39,174 nt of DNA from Temnopleurus reevesii. Its lineage: Eukaryota; Echinodermata; Echinoidea; Temnopleuroida; Temnopleuridae. The stretch spans positions 9,476-48,649 of the forward strand of contig BQKZ01005149.1 of assembly GCA_036244855.1 (NCBI GenBank), written 5' to 3'. Position numbers and translations under genes: made by a program. The notes below the pieces were generated by a model, which saw only the letters and a list, made by a program, of their open reading frames with translations, did no database searches and was not told the origin of the DNA. This document shows, piece after piece, positions 24,528-33,952 of the stretch. Every line of letters begins with the position of its first letter. Positions within the stretch are counted from its first letter, which is position 1.

Positions 24528-24679
24528 GAATTCTCGCTAAAATGTCCCTTTTAGAAGAACCGTGAACTTGGCTAAATGCATGTCAACAGCGGATTTCTTA
24601 TTGATTGATTCAAAGCTAAGCCAATGACAACATCACTAGTCTTCAATCACAGACACAATCAGGATAATAATGAAAAGCG

Positions 24680-24680
24680 N
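24680..24680. other. Single N, probable contig join
   Basis: The N falls inside the AAAGCGCC motif that starts the retroposon-like tail in the second copy (25624 onward), a likely place for an assembly break. Confidence 0.75.
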
Positions 24681-24796
24681 TGCATTTCAAAATAGTTTTA
24701 AACAACTTTAAATGGATTCTATAATACTTCCTTGATTTAATGAGGTATAATTTTCCTAATTTACGCACATTTTTAAGTTCTATGCCAGTCTACTTT

Positions 24797-25629
24797 AATA
24801 GAAAGGATTGTAGTGATATCCGGAAGATTTGAATTCCATCTTCCAATCAGCATTTTTGTTGTGATAAATAAAACGGGATTCCAAAAATCCTAAAATGTAG
24901 TGCCTCCAGCACTGCATATATTTATTGGAGGCAGAATGATGTATTAACTGTACAAAATTGCGAAAACTCGAAGTGGGTAATTTCACGTTGTTAGAATTTC
25001 CCACTTTTTCAGATAATTTATAGTTATAATGACTAACTAAAAACGAGATAAAGTTTTATATAATAATATTCTGCAGCAATGCCCTTAAATCTATATGACT
25101 ACTGATTTTGTTTTCTTTGGGGGTAAGTAATATTGTTTAAAATTATGAAGTACTATTATGTGCTTATTTACGATAAAAAGAATTCACTGCTCCTGATGAC
25201 TGGTATTCTATTGTCCTATCCCATTGTATTATATGGACATATGAAAGATCTTGAATCCTGAATATGGTTATAATCAGGTCACCAAAATGAAAAATGATGT
25301 ATTTTTTATGTCCTGAGGGGTATTTTTCAATATCAAACACCCTTGTACTTTAAACCGGTTTCTCCCAAAATTATGTTTTCTCTGAAAGCAGCATTAGCTT
25401 TCACAAAATGGAATAATTTGGGATGGAAAACGGCAATAATTAATTGAAATGACCAGTGTTGCTTTATGATCATCAATGAATTCTCGCCAAGATGTCCCTT
25501 TTAGAAGAACCGTGAACTTGGCTAAATGCATGTCAACAGCAGATTTCTTATTGATTGATTCAAAGCTAAGCCAATGACAACATCACTAGTCTTCAATCAC
25601 AGACACAATCAGGATAATAATGCAAAGCG
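24797..25629 (+). repeat. Second copy of duplicated segment
   Basis: Matches 23620-24679 without the 193-bp insert. It could be the other haplotype of the same sequence, placed in tandem across the N, or a real older duplication. The 116 bp just after the N show no clear match to sequence upstream of the first copy, so the artefact reading is less secure than for 13912-17296. Confidence 0.85.
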
Positions 25630-25700
25630 CCTTGAGCACTCCACAGCAGAGTGGATACGTGCGCTTTATAAATTGGATCTATTATTCTTATTATTATTAT
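25621..25700 (+). repeat. Retroposon-tail-like repeat
   Basis: AAAGCGCCTTGAGCACTC, CAGCAGAGTGGATA, GTGCGCTTTATAAATTGGAT and then (TTA)n. The same order occurs at 30565-30643, and the widespread animal motif GCGCTATATAAAT-(ATT)n is evident. No RNA-polymerase-III promoter head was recognised upstream, so these are tails only. Confidence 0.6.
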
Positions 25701-25920
25701 TATAACTTGGGTCATGCTCAACAAATGATATGGAGGGATTTATACAGCTGCGCAATTAGCTCCCTCCCCCTGAAAATCGTGTGGATGCCCCTCCACCGAC
25801 CAACCCTCTAAAAATGGCTGACCTGAATTTTTTTCACTACAATTGGAAGATCACAGTACAACAATAATAATGTGAAATATAACCTGAAGAGACATCCTTT
25901 TAAGATGCTCTTCGGCTTTT

Positions 25921-26125
25921 CATCCCATTTTCAGTATTTTTTTCTCATAAATTGTGTCAATTGTGTTAATTTTTGTTTGTAAAATAATCTAAAAAGCCTT
26001 TTGTGTCCAACCAACACTCTTTTCATCCCATTTTCAGTATTTTTTCTCATAAATTGTGTCAATTGTGTTAATTTTTGTTTGTAAAATAATTTAAAAATCT
26101 TTTGCGTCCAACGGACGCTTTCTAG
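25921..26125. repeat. Tandem duplication, 103-bp period, beside poly-G
   Basis: CATCCCATTTTCAGTATTTT through to TTTTGTGTCCAACC occurs at 25921-26023 and again at 26024-26125 with a few changes. A G run of about 20 bases follows (26139-26158). The minus-strand reading frame over it is a repeat artefact. Confidence 0.85.
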
Positions 26126-26138
26126 GACATCCACAACA

Positions 26139-26158
26139 GGGGGGGGGGGGGGGGGGGG
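26139..26158. repeat. Poly-G tract
   Basis: About 20 consecutive Gs. Such a run may form G-quadruplexes and often stalls sequencing. Confidence 0.88.
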
Positions 26159-26159
26159 T

Positions 26160-28280
26160 GGTTTACTAATATTGAACTAAACTATTTTTTATTGCCTACG
26201 TGTGCATGATAAGAAGGGGGGATCTAGCAGGAAAAAAAATGGAATTGAAAGTAGTTAGGGTGGAGGAAATAATTGAATCTGTGCACTAAGATATAAAGGA
26301 CAAATGAGCTGGACAAAATACACAACTTCCGATTTAGTTCTTCATAATTAAGGGCTCTACATTTGTAGCAAACAACATTTTTCTTGTCTTTCAGAAAATA
26401 ACTGCCTCAGCCAAAAGGCACAAAACGCGCTCATTGCCATGCAAGCATTTTGTTACTATAGCTCTGAACCGTGGGCTTTCAAATACATGGTGGTACATAC
26501 TTCAGGATGTTTTTGTTTATTTTGTTTAAATGCAATGAAGAAAGCTGCATAGGCAACATAAATTGATGCATGTGGTTATAAATAAGAGAAAGATTTCAGG
26601 ACACTAAATGTGGACTACCAAAAATAGAACAAAGTAGAGTCAAGGTAAATATGGATTCATAAGAGCTTTTTCTATTGAATCGATTGGAGAAAAGGTCAAA
26701 GACTTTATCTTGAGACAGGTTTTGGCCAAAAGTCTCTTGAAGAGTAAGAACTCATATCTTGGTTTACAAAAAAAATGTTGTTTATGCCCCAGATTTCGGT
26801 ATTAAATGTCAATTAACATGTTTATCTAGTACAAAGAGTTTATAAAAGGAGAAGATAGCAGAAACAAAATGTACCCTCCAAATTATAAAATACTAATTTG
26901 GCCAAGTGTCATCATTGTTTAAGAAACCTAGACAATATTCCTGAGAAATATATTCAAATCTAAAAGCTGTGTTACGGTGACTTTCTCTATAATGGTTTCA
27001 TGCAAATCTACCATGTTTGCATATATACATGTACGTGGGCTGTGCATAGATCTACCCATGACTGTACAAACGACTGGTGACTCGCACTCAATGCTAACTG
27101 CTGACGCTTAATCTCACCAAAAAAATGGCCACCAGTCAATCGTACAGTCGTGCGTAGATTACATGGCTCTGTGAAACACAACCCTGTTCTTCAAACCACT
27201 GACAATATGCTACAAAATTCAAGGTTCATTTTAGGACATTGGAAAAAATATAATAATTCTTTAGTTGTACACTAAACCACTGAATTTATTTTTTCTTTAC
27301 ACTAAATATTTCCTGAAAAATACAACAGCTAAAATGTGGGACTGAAGGATCATTGAGTTATTCAGACAAAGTTCTATTCATAAAGAAATTGCTCCCAACC
27401 TATCAGTCAAACTAATCCACTGTGAATAACATCATTATCAAACAGACAGGCAATTGTGATCAACTTGTGAGTCAAAATAGCACATTGACAACAACTGGAA
27501 ATGATTTACAACTGTATTTAAACTGATGCATTGACGGAAACAAGCATCTGATGGGTTAAATTGGCACAGTGCACTGCTAAACATGACCTCAATGAGCCAA
27601 ATGTAAATCATTACGATTGATGTTCACCCCAATAAGTAGAAAGTTTACGGTTGATCTGGTTACAGATTGGGCAAATCAGTCAAGTAGTTCCATGAAATAT
27701 ATAAACTGTCCATCATAATTGAGGGAATGGTAAGTCTATGTTTAGCCATCTGGCATTTCTCATGCGTACAAATGACTTCCTAAATGTACTTCTAAAACTG
27801 TTCCAAGAAAGGACTTTCCATGTTACAAATCTAACACTTCTTAGGTCCAATAAATTGTAATTGGTCCATCATGCATTATATCCCATCTATGAATATTCAT
27901 TACACATCAAACTACATGATTGGTCAATCAGGGAGGACATGTTCCCATATATTTCAACAAGTAAACAACTTGAGGCCTCTAATCTTGGTTCGTTATATTT
28001 TTCACTGTACTTTTTCCTCGGTAGAAATGCACTATTGCATATGCTCAGTAGATATAATCTTGCACAGCACAAACGAAAAAGCGGACAAGTATTTGTGGTT
28101 TGATGATTTTTCACAAGCAGAAATTTCCTATGTCACAATTAAAATAGGCATGCTCACTTGTACATTAATATTTTGAGGTAAGTATACCCATTATATTGCT
28201 TGGCTAAGTAGTACTTTATATGAAATTTCTTGCATAGCAAGGACAATGCATGTTATAAAAGATTAAGAACATAGGGCCTT
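26160..28280. other. Intronic stretch with one foldback
   Basis: An imperfect foldback at about 27046-27165 pairs ATAGATCTAC..GACTGTAC..GACTGGTG with CCAGTC..GTACAGTCGTGCGTAGAT on the right. The remainder is AT-rich unique DNA. Overlapping reading frames on both strands near 27860-28180 show no recognisable domain. Confidence 0.45.
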
Positions 28281-28283
28281 CTT

Positions 28284-28346
28284 GGTGTAAATATTCAGCA
28301 TTGAATGAGAAACGCCTTCAAATCCTAATTCATCATCATCATCATT
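28284..28346 (-). repeat. Dispersed repeat, inverted partner at 37350-37404
   Basis: On the minus strand: (GAT)n, GAATTAGGATTTGAAGGCG, TTTCTCATTCAATGCTGAAT, ATTTACACC. The plus strand at 37350-37404 reads the same with few changes. This is an interspersed repeat of unknown class. Confidence 0.65.
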
Positions 28347-29880
28347 CACAAAAAAAAATAGATTTTAGTTTCTTTCATAGCTATCAATGTAATTTGACAT
28401 ATTTGGGTATCTATAAATATATGCAAACAATGACAATGATTGATAAGAGTATATAACTTGCATACAGGTGACTTTGGCCTGTGTAATTAAAAAGTGCATC
28501 TGTGCCACGTATGAATGACTTTGATGAATGAATAGCAAACTTCCGTGACACAAAGAGCAATCAGCTGCATTTAAGAGAATCAATGTTTCATTCTTCCCCT
28601 CAATCATATCATCATCCAAAGCAATATATATATGAACATTTTCGGAAAATTTGGATGAGAGAATATCTTCAATAGATGGTTCCCAGTTTAATATATCATT
28701 CATTTGCCATGTTAGAAGACATCTAATGAGCCGTATCATTGCATATATCAATTATAAAAAAAAATCCATTACTTTTTCTTTATTTTTCTTTGTTTTGTTT
28801 CCTTTGAAAATGGGAATTCGTTTTACAATTTTCAAAAACAAATAAACAACAGTTGATTTTATCACTATTGTCTGGACAAAAACAACATAATTATAGTTAA
28901 ATCTGCCTAAGCCGAAGTTGTCTTTAATAGTCAAGTACAACAAAGTTATTTTATGACTCAAATAGAATAAAGCTGAATTATTATCTCTCCTTAGTCATAT
29001 TTTGTTTCCTAGTCAAAATTTTGTTATGGTCCCCTCACTTCAAAGTGCTTTTGTAACCTTGGTAACCATTTCATGAGGCTATGAATTATCAATTTGGTAT
29101 GTTTGCAAGCCTCGTGTTCTTAATTACGATCCTTCCAAGACAACTATGAACATGGTCAAAAATATTTCATATCGCCCGTAAAAATGTAAAACAGGCACTA
29201 ATAATGCTAGTTTCCCGTAAGTAATAGGACTCTTGTACATAATCTAGATGCTAATGGGTTAAAGAGCAGTCTATCATTATCTTTCACACTGATATATCAA
29301 AATATCATTTCGGATTCCTTGTTCAAGTAAACTATCCAATAATATATGTTTTAAACAGTGTATGTTTTAAACAAAGTATGTTTCAAATGTTTATGATATT
29401 AACTTTTCAATAACAAAATTGTCTCCATGTAATTAGGGAAAACAGCATCGGTTAAAAAAAAATAACTATTGAAAAATAATAACTGATGAAAAAAAATCAG
29501 GAAATGGCTCGCAGAGCAGGAAGGATAAGATAGGCGATAAAATAAAACAACCAAGAATTGTGCACACAAACCGAGATTAGTAACATTCAGACAAATTGTA
29601 CAGAAACGACATGCTTTCTTCAAACTGTTACAGAACAACAGCTCAAGATGTTAGAAACATTTCATGCCCACTCTATACATAATGCAACTTGCAAGGCATC
29701 ATATTTCAATCTCATTGCCAAGAAATTATTCATGAAGCAATTCATACTGGAAGAGGTGTATGGATCAATAGATCATATCACATTATAATTTGATAATTGA
29801 AATTCCATGTCTCATATCTTGGGAAGTGATTGGAATAGTAGCTTGAGACAAGGGACAAGAAAGGGTGTCAGAGATCGGGC
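28347..29880. other. Intronic stretch, little recognised
   Basis: AT-rich DNA. Around 29190-29264, the minus strand reads TTAACCCATTAGCATCTAG..ATTATGTA, a possible diverged single end of the TTAACCCATTGACTAC family. No exon supported. Confidence 0.4.
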
Positions 29881-29885
29881 ATAAA

Positions 29886-29940
29886 GATAGATAGATAGAT
29901 AGGTATGTAGATAGACAGACATATAGATAGATAGATCGAA
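29886..29940. repeat. (GATA)n microsatellite
   Basis: AGATAGATAGATAGATAGG with imperfect continuation to 29940. A short related run occurs at 30114-30135. Confidence 0.85.
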
Positions 29941-30564
29941 ATGAAGGAGTTGCGGCGTTCTTAACAGCTGTTACAAAACTAATTTTCTATCTTTTAACAT
30001 CTTGTGTGATAGCACCTGAGGAGTTGCGAGGCTTTCTTCTCTTTACTGAGGATTATAGCATATTTACAAAGGACTATGTCTTCACTTTGCATTCAACATA
30101 ATTGATTTCTTTCTTAGATAGATAGAAAGATAAATGAACATTTTATTCATCTGACACTTCAATCTTCTACCAATGTATTAAAATCAATTACTAGTAATGC
30201 ATTTGTAGTGATGATAAATAAAGGATGACAGATAAAGAAAGTAGAAAAAATATCGAAAGAAAAACACCAAGAGGAAGAGTAAAGAAAGCTGAAGGGATCT
30301 CTGGAGAGAATGGGTGAATTAAAGGACAGGAAGTTGTACTTGTGGTTTTCCTTCCTCCAATGTACAGGGATCAACAGCATACAGCCGCAAGGTTGTATGG
30401 TGGTACAACGTAACATCCAGTTAGGAAGTATACAAGGGAATGGCCCAAAATGGGTGAGAATAGAACGGGGGATCATAAAAGCAAAGGAAGGGCGACAAGA
30501 CAAGGAAGGAAAACAAGTGCGCCGTGAATGGCTGCCGGGCTAAAGCCAGGGTAATGATAATATA

Positions 30565-30643
30565 AAGCACCTTGAGCACTCAGCAGAGTGAATACCTGTA
30601 TGTGCGTTATATAAATTGCATCTATTATTATTATTATTATTGA
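30565..30643 (+). repeat. Retroposon-tail-like repeat
   Basis: AAAGCACCTTGAGCACTCAG, CAGAGTGAATA, GTGCGTTATATAAATTGCAT and (TTA)n, collinear with 25621-25700. No head region recognised. Confidence 0.6.
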
Positions 30644-31639
30644 TTGAGTGTAAAGTATGAAATAAGAATACCACCGAGACAAGATACAGGGAGATTGGAA
30701 AGAGAAAGCAATTGAAAAGGGAAAAGATGTTAAAGATATAGGAGTCAATGGGAAAGGGGAATTATGTTATATTTATTTTGTTATACCAATGACTATAATG
30801 TATAAATTGTGTTACAAATAACAGGGCTCCCTGGTAGGGCAGGCCTACACAGCTTGAATGGGACTACCTTGCTTTTTAATAAATGAGACAAGAAATTTAA
30901 AAGAATGAATAAACACCAGAAGAATAAAATATGTACAACTGTTAAAAGAAGACAGAAATAGAGGAAACGATTTGGGGGTACAAACGGAATGGGGGAATAG
31001 AATTTATAGCAAAGTATGTTCACATCTAAGGTAGATCTGACTTATTTATTTATTTATTTTCTATTTCAACTTAAAGAAAAGGATTGGGATTAAATAATGA
31101 AGAAGAAGATGAAATATATATGGAAGAGGCAGGAAATGATTCATGAAAGAGTGAGAAGTTTACCAAACAGGAAATACAGATAATAAAAAAATTAATGATT
31201 TTGAGAAACGGATATAAAGGGAGAACATACAGAAAGACAAGGGGAAGAAAATGGAAAAGGGGAGAAATTTACGCAAAAGAAGGTGGATGTTGAAGAGATG
31301 AGGTTATAATGTGTTATGACCTGTATTTAGAAAAAAAATGTTTTGAAAAGTAGAATATTGCAAAATCATCAAGACCTAGCACAGATACATGTAACTTGAA
31401 AGGACAGTGTGTCCATATCTAAAGTACATACGTGTAGATTAAAAATGGTGAAAATGCTGATGATGACACAAGTAAACAAGACATGCAGATACACACATCA
31501 CTCCTCATCTTTACAAGAAGATACAGCAGAATGTATTAACAATATAAATAAAAATAGACTGCACAATCACAATAATGATGGTAATGGTGATATTGACTAT
31601 TAAAAAGATGAATATGATGATGATTCATGACAAAAAAAT

Positions 31640-31830
31640 AATTTGCTGATGGTGGCAATCATGATGATGATGGCGATGATAATTTTTAAACAGTTATTAA
31701 ATATCAATTGATGATACTCATAAGGACGATCCCACAAAAAATCACAAACTATACAAACAACAGGAAATTAAAATGTTCTCACCTCTTTCTGCTAGCAATG
31801 ATAGAACCTTATCCTGGCCATTAGTGATGT
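31640..31830 (-). pseudogene. Partial duplicate of FDXR exon with splice donor
   Basis: 31789-31826 repeats the 3' end of the FDXR exon at 31976-32146: on the minus strand AATGGCCAGGATAAGG, then TTCTATCATTGCTAGC and AGAAAGAG|GTGAGAAC, keeping a good GT donor. The flanks are also shared (ACAGGAAATTAAAA downstream, GAT-rich DNA upstream), so a segment of about 190 bp duplicated in tandem. The 5' part of the exon, including the GLYCSGWVKRGP motif, and the acceptor are missing, so it is probably inert. It could still act as a decoy donor. Confidence 0.8.
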
Positions 31831-31839
31831 ACGATAATT

Positions 31840-31896
31840 ATGATGATGATGAAGATGATAACAAGAATGGTGATGACGATGATGATGATGATAATT
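31840..31896. repeat. GAT-rich microsatellite
   Basis: Imperfect ATGATGATG..GATGACGATGATGATG between the exon duplicate and the real exon. A similar tract lies at 31655-31682. Slippage in these tracts may have helped the local duplication. Confidence 0.8.
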
Positions 31897-31975
31897 ACTA
31901 GTCGATTATCAAATATAAAAAAATGATAGTCACATGGACAATCTCACCAAAAACAGGAAATTAAAACTTTCTTAC

Positions 31976-32146
31976 CTCTTTCTGCTAGCAATGATAGAAC
32001 CTTATCCTGGCCATTAGATTTATTAGTATCCATAGCCCCTGAGCTAATGTCATCAAGCATGCACTTTGCTGTCTCTATACTATCATTCAAGGATGACAGT
32101 ATCACACCCTTAGGACCTCGCTTCACCCATCCACTGCAGTATAGCC
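31976..32146 (-). CDS. FDXR: FDXR penultimate coding exon (GLYCSGWVKRGPKGVI)
   Basis: This 171-bp exon encodes LYCSGWVKRGPKGVILSS followed by LNDSIETAKCMLDDI and ..VLSLLAER. In the known FDXR family the block GLYCSGWVKRGPTGVI is nearly invariant; its Trp and the Gly-Val-Ile stretch lie at the FAD site. The acceptor is ACATCCAG|GG (AG at 32148-32147) and the donor is AGAG|GTAAG (GT at 31975-31974), both phase 1. The first two bases complete a Gly codon with the exon at 33170-33341, and the last G starts a Gly completed at 11671, so all three exons join in frame. The variable segment SSGAMDTNKSNGQDK replaces the LKAGLLPS-type linker of vertebrates. A partial copy of its 3' half lies just downstream at 31789-31826. 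Confidence 0.95.
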
Positions 32147-33169
32147 CTGGATGTAAATTTAGATATTAAAAAAAATGACAAATATTATCATGACCTGGTA
32201 AAAGTATTGACTATTTGACAAATAAAATACAGTCAAACCTAGCTATAAAGACCACCCAAGGGAGATGGAGAAAGAGGTATGTCACAGCAGGGGGTCTCTA
32301 CAGTCAGGTTCATGTAAATTGTAACTTTTTTCTGTAACTCTAGGAAGTCAAGAAAGTAGGTCTTTATGGATAGGTGGTCTTTCTATACAGGTGATCGCTA
32401 ACGCAGGTTTGATTGTGCTAAAATGTCTAAGTTTAGGGTTTATCAAAATAATATCTTAGAAGGAAGAATGAATTGAAATATACGGTACTTTGCAATACAG
32501 TATTCAAAATTACATACTGTAGTGGATTCAAAATGGCTTGGATTGAAATATGCAGTTTTTTTAAATAGATTAAGTCTTATGCTATGATATACTATTTAAA
32601 TAAAAACACATATTCCTTGAAAGTTTACCACCTGGAGTGTCAAAGAAGCAAAATAACATACTTCACACGTTGACCTGAAAATCTAGCCATTCCAAACGTT
32701 TTACTCACAGCAATGAAGCAGAATGTTGGCAATTCCAATCTTTTATTTTTGCAACCATCAAACATGTGATCTACCTTTTAACGATCGATCAGAGACATTT
32801 ACTATTTCTTTAAGTCAGGCTATTAAAATCCTTCAAAGATTTTCTATGAAGATTTCACAACCAACCACAGCCAAAATTACAAACAACAAAAGGCTTCTGC
32901 AAAAGTTTATAATAGTAGAGGAAGCAAGTCCCCTACGGTAATCGTCACATGATATCGTTACCAGTAACCCCAAGGTTAATCCAGGGCTAACCACAAAGTC
33001 GGCTGAGTAAAAGCTGTATAAGACTATAAAAATCCGCAAATACATTTGATTTGAGCCGTTTTAGTTTTGATTTTTCAAATTCGTTTCTAAGGAATGTTCT
33101 CTTTTATTCCCAACAGGATATGTGTAGAGTATGATTCCATTCTTAAGTCAAAATGTCAAATTTTCTTAC
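32147..33169 (-). other. FDXR intron, 1023 bp
   Basis: Bounded by GT (33169-33168, CAAG|GTAAGA) and AG (32148-32147). It contains a palindromic element at 32231-32418. No other feature was recognised. Confidence 0.88.
32231..32418. mobile_element. Palindromic MITE-like element (CTATAAAGACCACC)
   Basis: The left end TACAGTCAAACCTAGC leads into TATAAAGACCACC. The right side reads GGTGGTCTTTCTATACAGGT and ends CAGGTTTGATTGTG, the inverse with indels. An inner GGTCTTTATGGATAGGTGG repeats the same motif. I recall similar AACCT..TATAAAGACCACC palindromes as common short repeats in invertebrate genomes, but I cannot name the family. It sits inside a short FDXR intron in a host-neutral position. Confidence 0.7.
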
Positions 33170-33341
33170 CTTGGATACCCTCGACTCTGCCGAGCTCATT
33201 TTTGATGACACCGTTCTTGTGGTCAAATGGAATAAAGTCATCAACCTGAACGCTCTTATAACCTATACTCCTGAGGACTAGACCGCAAGGTATAGTCTCA
33301 CTCTCTCCTGTCTGCACAAGCTTCTCTTGACCATCAACATT
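33170..33341 (-). CDS. FDXR: FDXR exon (IPCGLVLRSIGYKS region)
   Basis: This 172-bp exon encodes NVDGQEKLVQTGESET, then IPCGLVLRSIGYKSVQ and VDDFIPFDHKNGVIKNE, ending LGRVEGIQ plus the first base of a Gly codon. It aligns with the mammalian FDXR segment LPCGLVLSSIGYKSRPVD..VPFD.K.GVIPN..GRV, part of the FAD/NADPH-binding fold just before GLYCSGWVKRGP. The acceptor is TTTCCCCAG|AATG (AG at 33343-33342) and the donor is CAAG|GTAAGA. Phase at entry is 0 by frame. The upstream 5' two thirds of the enzyme (about 490 residues in mammals, with the mitochondrial presequence and the first Rossmann fold) are not in this window. Several broken copies of the exon's first half lie within 500 bp upstream, which complicates identification of the authentic acceptor. 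This copy is the only full-length one. Confidence 0.95.
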
Positions 33342-33383
33342 CTGGGGAAATGAAGAAACAAAAACATCAAATGGAACTTCAAA

Positions 33384-33430
33384 AATGACCAAAGGAATGA
33401 AGTTGTCAACCTGGATGCCATATGAAACAT
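33384..33430 (-). pseudogene. FDXR exon fragment b
   Basis: The minus strand gives YGIQVDNFIPLV, matching YKSVQVDDFIPFD of the true exon. It is in frame and without a stop into the real exon across its acceptor. The preceding part of the exon is missing. The stretch AAAGGAATGAAGTTGTCAAC also resembles AAGAAAAGAAGTTGTCATTC at 33455-33474, so it arose by local duplication. Confidence 0.65.
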
Positions 33431-33454
33431 AAAAGATTTTCAAAAATCCTCAAA

Positions 33455-33552
33455 GAAAAGAAGTTGTCATTCTGGACACTCCTATAACCTATACTCCTGA
33501 GAACGAGACCACAAGGTATAGTCTGTACAAGCTTTTCTTGGCCATCAACGTT
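33455..33552 (-). pseudogene. FDXR exon fragment c, with acceptor
   Basis: An acceptor-like CTTCACCAG is followed by NVDGQEKLVQ, a short in-frame deletion that removes TGESE, then TIPCGLVLRSIGYRSVQ. It then diverges after NDNF. There is no donor in the homologous place. It is a partial copy of the exon at 33170-33341. Confidence 0.8.
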
Positions 33553-33589
33553 CTGGTGAAGAAATGTGAACGTGAGAGAGAACACTCTT

Positions 33590-33675
33590 TTATCCTTTTT
33601 ACTTTGGAGGACCAGACCACAAAGTATAGTTTCACTCTCTCCTGCCTGCACAAGCTTCTCTTGACCATCAACATT
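33590..33675 (-). pseudogene. FDXR exon fragment d, with acceptor
   Basis: TATGAAG precedes NVDGQEKLVQAGESETI, then LCGLVLQS, after which homology is lost. Pro-Cys-Gly has become Leu-Cys-Gly. The acceptor AG is kept but its pyrimidine tract is poor. Shorter relics (CTCCTGAGGACTA at about 33760-33772 and CTCCTAAGGACTA at about 33937-33949) suggest the array once extended further. Confidence 0.78.
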
Positions 33676-33952
33676 CTTCATAAAAATGAAGAAATAAATA
33701 GTATGTTTAACTAAAAAGAATGGATTTTTTAAACTTAGAAGCATTCTTGCATCCAATTCTCCTGAGGACTAAATAAATAAAGAGAAGTGCTGAAACTCAA
33801 AACCTGTTCTTTCTCTTTCTCTTCACCTCTTGTTAATTTTTGTCTATATACTTCTGTGCTTATTTCCATGTCATTTTGCTTATGATTAAGATTCTGATAG
33901 GATCGAAAGCTCAAGCTCCTTTTGACTTCATTTTACTCCTAAGGACTAAACA

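Larger units (their letters stand above)
23620..24679 (+). repeat. First copy of 0.83-1.06-kb duplicated segment
   Basis: Collinear with 24797-25629 from AATAGAAAGGATTGTAGTGAT to ATAATGAAAAGCG, where an N truncates it. Differences are frequent (SNPs and small indels). It also carries a 193-bp inverted-repeat insert (24335-24527) missing from the second copy. Confidence 0.85.
11672..31975 (-). other. FDXR last intron, about 20.3 kb as assembled
   Basis: GT at 31975-31974 (AGAG|GTAAG) and AG at 11673-11672 bound it, both in phase 1. The length is inflated: removing the redundant block 13911-17296 leaves about 16.9 kb, and 23620-25629 may also contain allelic redundancy. The intron carries microsatellites, several inverted-repeat elements and local duplications (listed separately). 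I recognised no nested gene in it. The reading frames present are short, lack family resemblance and contain long runs of low-complexity residues. Confidence 0.85.

Noticed and set aside
25740..26160. One larger inverted-repeat element ending in poly-C and poly-G
   Set aside because: GTGTGGATGCCCC against CATCCACAAC gives only a weak, short match; the poly-G and the 103-bp duplication explain the region.
30159..30748. Minus-strand frames of 114 and 91 codons
   Set aside because: No known motif, overlapping an open frame on the opposite strand and a retroposon tail.
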